Below, in pieces: positions 39,001-44,812 of a stretch of DNA of 64,000 bases. The translations under genes and the position numbers were made by a program. A model generated the notes under the pieces. It was not told where the DNA came from. It ran no database searches and saw nothing but the letters and a program-made list of their open reading frames with translations. The first letter of the stretch is position 1. Every line of letters begins with the position of its first letter. The DNA is from Luidia sarsii (taxonomy: Eukaryota > Echinodermata > Asteroidea > Paxillosida > Luidiidae), in the NCBI GenBank assembly GCA_949987565.1, contig OX465110.1, forward strand, positions 5,305,476 to 5,369,475, given 5' to 3'.

Positions 39001-40756
39001 AACTGAACTGAACTGAACTGAACTGAATTGAAATTTATTGAATTGAATTGAATTGGATTTAATTGAACTGAACTGAATTGAATTGAGACTTGAGTTAGGA
39101 GATACTACTAGGATTGTGTTTGAAAAAAACTTTCAGAGACGACAAATTGGGGTGGGTGGAATGGGATGCGCTGGGATAGGATGGGATGGGATGGAGTGGA
39201 ATGAGATGGGGTGGGATGGGTATGGGATGGGGTGGGATGGGGTGGAATAGTGATAGGCTGGGATGGGTGGGATGGGACGGGGTAGGTGGGATAGAAGTGG
39301 GGTGGGGATGGAATGAGATGGGGTGGGGTGGATGAGATGGGGATGGGATGGATGGGATGGAATGGTGTGGGATGGGGTAGGGTGGGATGATGGGATGGGA
39401 TGGGATGGGATGGGGTGGGGTGGGGTAGGATGGGATGGGATGGGGTGGGATGGGATGGGATGGGATAGGGTGGGATGGGGTGGGATGGGATGGGATGGGT
39501 GGGGTGGGATGGGATGGGTGGGGTGGGATGGGATGGGATAGGTGGGGTGGGATGCGATGGGTGGGGTGGGATGGGATGGGATAGGGTGGGATGGGATGGG
39601 ATAGGGTGGGATGGGTGGGGTGGGGAGGGATTGGATGGGTGGGGTGGGGTGGGATGGGTGGGGTGGGATGGGATGGGATGGGTGGGATGGGATGGGATGG
39701 GATGGGATAGAATGGGATGGGGTGGGGTGGGATGGGATGGGATGGGATGGGATAGGATAGAATGGGATAGAATGGGATGATTTGGGATGAGATGGGGTGG
39801 ATACGGGTCATAGAGCTGTAAGGAAACTTTCTAGGGTGCATTTTCTCTTTCTTTACCTGTATGCTAGTGCCAATGTCCACGTAGCCACAGCGCAGTAAAT
39901 GCTGTCCCTGACATGAGCCACATTTGACTTCTTAGGGAGGGTGGTGGCTGGAAACAGCCCAATGGTGGGGCTCTGGTACTCAAGGAGCTGAGTCTTGACT
40001 AGGGACCAAAGAATCGGATGTTAGAATAATTGCTTCATTCAAACTCTTGTAAAGAGACTGCTTCACAATGACTGAAATTACCAAAACAGTCAATCCGAAC
40101 AATCTATAGGTCATAATGTTTCAATCCTTGTCCACTTTCTTTTACTAATTTCTAGTTTTATTTTAGTGGGGTTCTGAGCAGAATTGACGAGTGAGCTCTT
40201 CAAAGTTCAATGATGACAAATTGTGCAAAATCTAAAATAACACATTCCATTGCGCTGTACCAAACCTACCATAGCTAGTAGTAGGTTACATGTAATAATG
40301 TACATACAGTATCAAACTTGTTTACCATTTGGCATTGTCATTGATTGGCATTGCATGATGTTTACTCGTTTTCCGTCTTCTGACGACTCGTGAGCATTCA
40401 ACATTATCAGTGCACAGTGGTTTATCAAAACAGCTAATGAGCTATACCATCTTCCTTGCTGCCCATCCCATGGTCCTGGCTAGACCAGGCAACTGGACAC
40501 CCAAGTCGGCTTTAGAAAAGAACGTCGACAATAACAAACCCGTTTTGTGCACAAGTTACTCTGAGTCTGAGTGTGAGTGTGACGGGAGTTCCTTGTTTAT
40601 AAATTAAATATAATACAAAAACACCCGCAAGTGACAACACTTGGAATACACACACACGTATTTCTATGGAAATCTAAGGAGCATACCGAGGACATAATAC
40701 GAGTCCAGAAGTTTCACTTGTTGCACGTAGTCCTCGTCCTCCGTTTGTGCTGCCAT
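17880..40756 (-). CDS. PHKB: Phosphorylase b kinase regulatory subunit beta
   Basis: Regulatory beta subunit of the (alpha beta gamma delta)4 kinase that activates glycogen phosphorylase. There are 23 minus-strand exons: 40756-40687, 39998-39857, 37419-37320, 36794-36633, 35693-35557, 34562-34403, 33612-33415, 32759-32624, 31734-31576, 30993-30890, 30270-30124, 29444-29256, 28852-28770, 28277-28131, 26724-26598, 25754-25628, 25081-24933, 24361-24159, 23396-23342, 22475-22322, 20852-20683, 18539-18465, 18071-17880. Every junction keeps frame; the total is 1061 aa, against roughly 1090 in vertebrates. Family signatures: QSPTIGLFP near the N-terminus (start of the glucoamylase-like domain), [67 protein letters not shown] and YNTPP. 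The last four residues, CVLS, form a CaaX farnesylation box, as in vertebrate PHKB. An in-frame TAG lies two codons before the start ATG. Beta rather than alpha is chosen from the C-terminal exons. One intron is GC-AG. Confidence 0.96.
18655..20517. repeat. 38-bp satellite, about 48 units
   Basis: Units contain the hairpin CCTTTGAGAAAGG, then TCCTCCCATACCAGGA, then TTCCCTCTT. Left-edge units are diverged and the core is homogeneous. Variant units (GAAAAAGG paired with CCCGTAAC) recur at exactly 190 bp (five units) at 19099, 19289 and 19479, so a higher-order repeat is present. Two one-base-short units, at about 19905 and 20360, lie 456 bp (12 units) apart. The array sits in a PHKB intron. Because 38 is not a multiple of 3, the minus strand stays open in all frames and yields spurious ORFs of up to 573 codons. 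Confidence 0.95.
20979..21416. mobile_element. MITE family A (CAGGCATGCAACT), copy 1
   Basis: A 438-bp element with termini CAGGCATGCAACT and its inverse. The interior includes GATTCTAGATGCTCTGTGG and CTGATCTCAGCATGTG. The flanks ATACAC and (G)ATACAC suggest a 6-bp duplication offset by one base. Confidence 0.85.
21820..22170. repeat. 52-bp tandem repeat, about 6.5 copies
   Basis: The unit runs GTCATCTGCAAAAGGTGCTT, GTGTGTGCGACATGTACAAA, then TCGATAAGTTTT. It lies in a PHKB intron. Apparent ORFs follow the repeat. Confidence 0.92.
22600..22967. repeat. Hexamer array (GGCTAT/GGCTGT)n, inverse of the 17515 array
   Basis: About 370 bp of degenerate 6-bp units, the reverse complement of the array after the PHKB stop. 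It continues at 23191-23340 beyond an inserted MITE. Confidence 0.9.
22968..23190. mobile_element. MITE family B (CAGGGATGTA), copy 1
   Basis: A 223-bp element with CAGGGATGTA / TACATCCCTG tips and a perfect 6-bp duplication, ATGGCT (22962-22967 and 23191-23196). It was inserted into the hexamer array. Confidence 0.88.
23751..24060. mobile_element. MITE family B, copy 2
   Basis: A 310-bp element beginning CAGGGATATAAG and ending TAGATCCCTG. It has a perfect 6-bp duplication, TCTTGT (23745-23750 and 24061-24066). It carries internal duplications of GCGAGTGAGCGCTTACGCGA and a run of about 29 A. Confidence 0.88.
24385..24575. repeat. (GTCAGGGGTCAAG)n short tandem array
   Basis: Irregular 10-18 bp units built on GTCAGGGGTCAA, starting about 25 bp upstream (minus sense) of PHKB exon 18. 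Confidence 0.85.
25430..25615. repeat. Local repeats of CATGGCATTTCAGTCTGGCGCC type
   Basis: Three to four copies of a block with CTCCATGGCAT, GTCTGGCGCC and GTCTATAGGTTATAT. A related single copy is at 21545-21615. It abuts the GC splice donor of PHKB exon 16. Confidence 0.75.
25845..25995. mobile_element. Palindromic MITE, GTGGATTTCAC family
   Basis: Starts GTCGATTTCACCAAAGC and ends GCTTTGTGAAATCCACC. It is the inverse orientation of the 11740 copy. Family A copy 2 begins a few bases to the right. Confidence 0.8.
26001..26396. mobile_element. MITE family A, copy 2
   Basis: A 396-bp copy with CAGGCATGCA / TGCATGTCTG tips. The flanks AGGTAA and CAGTAA match at 4 of 6 positions, so the target duplication is decayed. 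Confidence 0.82.
26985..27185. repeat. 18-bp tandem repeat with ATTTATGCAAAT
   Basis: About 11 units of the form ATTTATGCAAATCACACA. ATGCAAAT is the POU-type octamer, so the array is also a cluster of octamer motifs. It lies in a PHKB intron. Confidence 0.88.
27228..27365. mobile_element. Dispersed GGGCCTGA / GATCGAAAC element
   Basis: TTAGTGGGCCTGATGCAGGA is followed by CCTTTGAGAAAGGTCCTGCT, AGGATCGAAACATCAGGCCC, then TTGCATTTTGGTAATTTTAG and CAGTAAGCAGTTTGCAAC. The same tail follows the motif at 46236-46300 and appears inverted near 28945 and 57100. Confidence 0.75.
27390..27655 (+). pseudogene. Degraded non-LTR retrotransposon 3' end
   Basis: Across frameshifts the plus strand reads [19 protein letters not shown], then LWN and [12 protein letters not shown], the usual end of CR1/Jockey-type reverse transcriptase ORFs (SFxPRxxRLWNSLP...FKR). 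It ends near a run of A. It is frameshifted and not functional. Confidence 0.6.
28430..28565 (-). mobile_element. tRNA-derived SINE, copy 2
   Basis: Minus strand: GGCTGGATAGCTCAGATGGA (box A side), then GGTTCAAGTCCCAGTC (box B side), then CAAAGTTTTCGTTACC. Orientation is the same as PHKB. Confidence 0.8.
28610..29075. repeat. Two copies of the dispersed GGGCCTGACGTTT motif around PHKB exon 13
   Basis: Copies at 28610-28668 and 28985-29070. The second carries both the motif and an inverted CCTTTGAGAAAGGTCC. Exon 13 (28770-28852) lies between them. Confidence 0.75.
29560..30030. repeat. 20-bp tandem array containing GGTAAGT
   Basis: About 22 units of the form CTGGCAGGTAAGTTGAAAAA with length variation, in a PHKB intron. 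The plus strand of many units contains CAGGTAAGT, the consensus 5' splice site, antisense to PHKB. Confidence 0.9.
30280..30512. repeat. (ACAACAATGACGACG)n microsatellite
   Basis: Degenerate trinucleotide array (ACA/ACG/ATG) beginning about 10 bp upstream, in minus sense, of PHKB exon 11. Confidence 0.88.
30640..30785. repeat. (GATGGTGGT)n microsatellite
   Basis: Degenerate GGTGAT/GGTGGT trinucleotide run in a PHKB intron. Confidence 0.82.
31985..32175. repeat. About 58-bp tandem repeat, three copies
   Basis: Units carry AGCATTGCCACCACCTTCTA, CATTTG, and CAACCTCAGTGAGACA, in a PHKB intron. Confidence 0.75.
32815..33310. repeat. 15/45-bp minisatellite
   Basis: Basic 15-bp units such as AGCAAGCCAAGTGCACCC are grouped as 45-bp triplets. 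It begins just upstream (minus sense) of PHKB exon 8. Because 15 is a multiple of 3, it is open on both strands and yields false ORFs. Confidence 0.92.
33770..34245. repeat. 85-bp minisatellite, locus 1
   Basis: Five units start TCTGAAGCAAGGCAC at 33816, 33901, 33986, 34071 and 34156 (period 85). Each contains GACTGCCAGCCAAGGCTGAC. The same unit family recurs at 43955-44280. Confidence 0.9.
35213..35435. repeat. Dispersed foldback repeat, copy 2
   Basis: Same family as 13026-13225. GCCGGCTCTCTTGACCGAAA and TTTCGGGCAAGAGAGCCGGC form nearly perfect inverted arms around the centre. Confidence 0.75.
36460..36612. repeat. (GAGGCAGA)n purine-rich array
   Basis: Irregular 8-10 bp GAGAGGCAGA units just downstream, in minus sense, of PHKB exon 4. 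Confidence 0.85.
37545..38979. repeat. (AATTG)n pentanucleotide array, about 287 units
   Basis: 1.43 kb of almost perfect AATTG with only two visible substitutions, near 37716 and 37731. Diverged AACTG units follow (38980-39090). It lies in PHKB intron 2. The 493-codon NSIQF ORF is a period artefact. Confidence 0.98.
39135..39805. repeat. (GGGAT)n G-rich array
   Basis: About 670 bp of GGGAT/GGGGT/GGGTG units, adjacent to the (AATTG)n array and about 50 bp downstream, in minus sense, of PHKB exon 2. Four or more G-triplets spaced by 2 nt recur, matching the G-quadruplex pattern. Confidence 0.95.
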
Positions 40757-41018
40757 TTTCCCCTAGTCCTGCTCGTTACATTTGACCTTTGTAAACATTC
40801 TGTCAGAATTTAGACTTGCACCAGTCCTCACAGCGACACCAAAACTCGTTCAGATCAGATTTCAAAACATTTAGCGACCTCCGATTTGTATCCCAAAAGG
40901 GAAAGCTGTTTGATTTATTTGTTTACACTATATTTAAAAATATTGTTTTAACTAAACAACGATCAAGCCCTTTAATAAAGTTAAACTTTAAATTTAACTT
41001 AAGTGAAACAGACTAAAG
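40757..41018. promoter_or_regulatory. Shared bidirectional promoter between PHKB and PYURF
   Basis: Only 262 bp separate the divergent start codons of PHKB (minus) and PYURF (plus), so both 5' UTRs and core promoters must fit here unless there are non-coding upstream exons. No TATA box is obvious at a useful distance. The plus-side start codon lies in AAGATGGCGGC, an exact YY1-type consensus. The minus-side start lies in AAAATGGCAGC, one mismatch away. The right half is AT-rich (TTTAAAAATATTG, TTTAAATTTAAC). Transcription start sites are inferred, not seen. Confidence 0.6.
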
Positions 41019-42312
41019 ATGGCGGCGCCCATGGCACGACTGCTTGCCCGGAGACCGGGATATCTCGTCGGTAAATTCGCCGCAGTTCGCTTCCCGCTGC
41101 CGGCCGCCAGACGTCTGCACGGCTCCACGAGCTTAGCGGATGCGAGGGAATTCGATCCAAGCGTTTTAGACACGATCGTGTGTCCTCTGTCCAAGGAGCC
41201 ACTGAGGTAGAAATTTGGGGTCGGGCGACTGTAGCCAGTAGGCAGTACTACTACTAGTACTAGTTTCACTACTACTACTAGTACTACAGTACTAGGCAGT
41301 GCTCACAGTACTCACCGAGTCAGTGCACTAGTTCGTAGATACACTTACACGGTATGACCATGGAGGAAGGAAATTCCATGGTCTGACTCATTACTGTAGC
41401 CTGGGACTAGCGGGTAGAGGATCTGCTTCTGTTCAGTCTGTATTGTAGTTACTGTCACTAGTGTCAGTGAGTAAGTTGTATTATTAAAGTGTAAGGAAAG
41501 TCTTCCGATCCATTACGCAGTGGCTGTTGTTACGGCAGTCGTCCGTGTGGTTCCCTGACTTGATTGGATTTCGTCAGCATTGCAGGCTGGTTGAACCAGT
41601 CTATTAGCTGATAGTCTGCTTCCAAGAGCTAAACATCCTGACAAATACTGTGAAGTCAGGGAACCACACGGACGACTGCCGTAACAACAGCCACTGCGAA
41701 TCCATTATTACATTAACGATTTTTCGACTACCCCCGACCAAAATCCTCAGATTTTACCCCGACAACAGCTGTGAAACTGTCCCACGTGCCCACAGTTGGA
41801 TTCAGTGAGAATCACAGATTCCAATATTGATTACAATTTACAGGTCCTATGAATGTATGATTAATAATATTTATAACACTCATATTTGCGGGGAAAGGAG
41901 AAATTTCCCCTCAGTTGTTTGAGAATTCTAGGTCTCTTCTGTCCGATGAGCCATCTTTTATTCCAAACCGGTGTACGTAAATCGATTACGGCACACACAG
42001 CCCTACCATGTACCCGGACCTGACACCGCTTTAAATCAGAGGTCTTGGGCGCAAGTCCAGTCAGATATTCTTTGCCCAATTTTTTCCCAAAAAATAGTTC
42101 TATCACATACCGTAGATTGCTGCAATCCGTTCGTTGTCTTTGCTGCCAGGTACGACGCAGAGGCTTCGGAGCTGGTGAATGACGAGCTGGGCGTGGCCTA
42201 CAAGGTCGTCGACGGCATCCCAAACCTGATCCCGCAGGATGCGCGAATGATCAAGCAGGACAAGGATGCGGCGCCAACAGCGGACAGCGAGAGCAAAGAC
42301 AGGGGCAGCTAG
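41019..42312 (+). CDS. PYURF: Protein preY, mitochondrial (Trm112-like)
   Basis: Two exons, 41019-41206 and 42150-42312, give 116 aa (human PREY is about 114). The N-terminal ~35 residues are rich in Arg and Ala and lack acidic residues (MARLLARRPGYLVGK), a typical mitochondrial presequence. The core FDPSVLDTIVCPLSKEPLRY, then VNDELGVAYKVVDGIPNLIP, is the Trm112-like fold of the UPF0434 family. PREY is described as a mitochondrial partner that stabilises methyltransferases needed for complex I and coenzyme Q. The splice is GT-AG within the Arg codon of PLR|Y. The start ATG overlaps a YY1-like motif. The 943-bp intron carries a small TIR transposon. In mammals this ORF shares an mRNA with PIGY; no PIGY-like reading frame is visible downstream here. 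Confidence 0.93.
41516..41698. mobile_element. 183-bp TIR element in the PYURF intron
   Basis: Perfect 46-bp inverted termini (41516-41561, 41653-41698) begin CGCAGTGGCTGTTGTTACGG. The flanks GATCCATTA and AATCCATTA form a 9-bp duplication with one mismatch. Its tips match the 13381 element. Confidence 0.9.
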
Positions 42313-42654
42313 TCCTGCCACTGCTGCGGATGCGTGCAATGAGCTAGATCATGTCCTCAGTTCATGGAGTGTGTTGGCAACAAGCGGCTACAGCCTCGTG
42401 TTTGGCTGTATCGAAGGATGAGATCCATCCCCCTCCCCCTCCGTGTGCTGAACACACTGCCAAGTCCTTATCTCTCCCTTTTATCAGAGCTCTAAATATT
42501 AGGCAAATGTTAGAGGGCCTCAAGGTTATCAGTGTTCACTTGACTTCATTTTTTCCCCCACAAATGGGTAAAATTATGTATTCTTAATCCAAGCGATATC
42601 ACATCTATGCAGCTTTACACGAAGGATGATTTGATTTTCTTTTTATCTGATACA

Positions 42655-42835
42655 ATGTTGAATTGCTTCTGACTGGCACCTTAACCCCAGGGAAAGACTA
42701 TAGTTGACTATTAGGGAAGGCCACCATCTAAGGGCTGGATAGCTCCGATGGAAGAACACTGGTAGTGGTACGTTTATCCAGAGGTCTCGGGTTCGAGTCA
42801 AGTCAAAGTTTTCTTTGCCAATTTTTCAATTTGAT
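42655..42835 (+). mobile_element. tRNA-derived SINE, copy 3
   Basis: TTGACTATTAGGGAAGGCC, then GGCTGGATAGCTCCGATGG (box A side), GGGTTCGAGTCAAGTC (box B side) and TTTTCTTTGCCAATTTTTC, in the PYURF 3' flank. Confidence 0.82.
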
Positions 42836-43261
42836 ACAGTGTTTGTTAATGAGATTATCAACATTCTGAGAACAGAGACAATATAACTTGAAGTGCTTCC
42901 AAGGGTGTTTTTCTGATTGCAGTGAATTCATGCTTTCCACTTGTCCTTATATCCTTTTCACTCTGGCCGTGTTAAGATGCAGAGCCAAGAGTAATGCCTG
43001 CAGCTTGTCCCAATCTGTTTGGAGCATTTTTTTTTACCTGGTGCATGGTTTTCTTCATCTTACGATGCAGCTTCTCTTAACCGTCGCACACAATTTTCCG
43101 CACGCAGGGGAAATGGTTGTGGGCGTTATTACGAAAAATAAAATCCCCACACTCAGGGTTAATGCCTTTGAACAAAGGCCACTTTGGTGTCTTGCAGATA
43201 TAAAAGAAAAGCTTTGCACAGTGGGGTGGGGGGGGGGCGGATTGAGGAGGATCACTCACTC

Positions 43262-43432
43262 ACTCATCTCCGTAGTGTCACCGACCGTTGGTGAACTGAT
43301 GCACGAACCTCCTCCACTCTCCCCCTAACCTTGGTCTTCCCTATCAGGTCGTATTTGGTGGTGTTGGTCCATCCCCTTACATCATTGAGCCACTGTCTCC
43401 CAGGTCTGCCTCTGGTTTTGGCCCTCTGTTAA
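43262..43432 (-). pseudogene. LINE reverse transcriptase C-terminal remnant
   Basis: The minus strand reads RAKTRGRPGRQWLNDVRGW, then VEEVRASVHQRS, then a stop. The basic GRPxxxWxxDVRxW block is typical of the end of RTE/CR1-like ORF2. It is a short fragment with no RT core nearby. Confidence 0.6.
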
Positions 43433-43954
43433 CCCTAGTGTTATGTCCTTTGCTGTTGAGGTTTTTTGACCTTGTGGCACGACCAAAGTAGGTCAACTTT
43501 CTTTTGAGGAGGATAACAAGGATTGAAATGCACCACACCAAGAGTTATACATGCATTTATGAGAAAGATTGAAGACTGAATTAAAGAATTGAGAACCATC
43601 ACTCTCCTTTTTTCTTTTCTTTTGAAATGATTATACAAAAAATGAGACATCATAAACGGTTCGAGTCAATTTTCTTAATCAATCATCATGTACACAAAAT
43701 GCCATGGTATAAAAAAAAACCCATACTACGATCCAAGGACAAGCACATGTCTTTGTTCTAAAATGAAAATTACTGTACATGAAGTTTGATAAGGACTTTA
43801 TGTCCTGGTCACAAACGCAAAAAATGTCTAGAGAGAAAAATTCAGATTCTTATTCTGATATGTATCAGCGCCTTTCTACATTTTCTTTAAATATGAGAAG
43901 TACAAGCTCTATTTTTCAAAACTAAGTCTTTTTAATGGTTCCGGTAGATAAGCC

Positions 43955-44280
43955 TCCCTCCCTATTGATAGTAGACTGCCAGCCATGTTCGGAAAATTGA
44001 ACTGGGAGAGTCTGAAGCAAGGCACAGGCCTCCGTCCCCTATTGATGTTAGACCGTCAGCCACGTTTGGCAAATAGAACTGGGAGGAGGTGACTAGTCTG
44101 AAGCAAGGCATGAGCCTCCATCCCCTTTTGGTGGTAGACTGCCAGCCAAGGCTGACAAATAGCACATACATGTGTGACTAGTCTGAAGCAAGGCATTAGC
44201 ATCCATCACTATTGTGGGTCAACTACCGGCCAAAGGCTGGTAAAACGGAACTAGAAAGGGCGACTAGAGTCTGAAGCAAA
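43955..44280. repeat. 85-bp minisatellite, locus 2
   Basis: About four diverged units with GTAGACTGCCAGCCA and GTCTGAAGCAAGGCA, the same family as 33770-34245, ten kilobases away. Confidence 0.85.
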
Positions 44281-44486
44281 AATGATGATGAAAGTGGCAG
44301 ACCGTTGGCCGAGACCAATAGAACCAGGTGGCTTCCAAGTGTGGCCCAGTCAGGCAGTGGACCTTCATTCTCAGAGGGACTATCGGACAATGGCCAGCTT
44401 GCCACAGAGGGTGAGTGAGAAAGACTTCCCAGTCCTACAAGTCCACTGTGAGGTCAGTGACCTCCCTGCTCACTCCAAACCCAAGG

Positions 44487-44671
44487 CATAACTGCCAACC
44501 ATTCCTATTTTGGAGGAATCATTCCTCTTTTTGGGGGGTAAAATACTTTTTACAAGCTCTTGACACCAGATTCCGATTTCTGGCAAGGAAATACGCCTGT
44601 AATTTGCTCTGTGATTCCTCTTCTTCAGCAGCAGTATGCCTAATCTCCTTCAAGATAGGCTGGCAGCTACG
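44487..44671. mobile_element. MITE, CATAGCTGCCAAC family, copy 2
   Basis: Begins CATAACTGCCAACCATTCCT and ends GGCTGGCAGCTACG. It has the same internal order as 169-343. The flanks CCAAGG and GCAAGG suggest a decayed 6-bp duplication. Confidence 0.78.
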
Positions 44672-44812
44672 CGGCAAGGCTGCACATGACAAGCCTTCAC
44701 TTCACTGGGAACCATTACTGGACAGGGTTGAATAGATCCCCTCCCCTCAATGAAGTCTTCCGGATTGCCCCCCGGGTCCAAGTCTTGGTTCCTGCCGGGA
44801 GCTTTTTCTTCT

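Larger units (their letters stand above)
42313..44812. other. Convergent intergenic region between PYURF and CPSF1
   Basis: Holds both 3' UTRs plus a SINE, a LINE remnant, an 85-bp minisatellite and a MITE. No polyadenylation signal could be assigned confidently to either gene. No further gene is seen. Confidence 0.7.

Noticed and set aside
39095..39880. 261-codon Pro/His-rich minus-strand ORF
   Set aside because: Translation of (GGGAT)n; it also runs into real PHKB exon 2 in a different frame.
42888..43328. 146-aa plus-strand ORF as PIGY or another gene
   Set aside because: No PIGY signature and no conserved domain; it overlaps a minus-strand LINE remnant.
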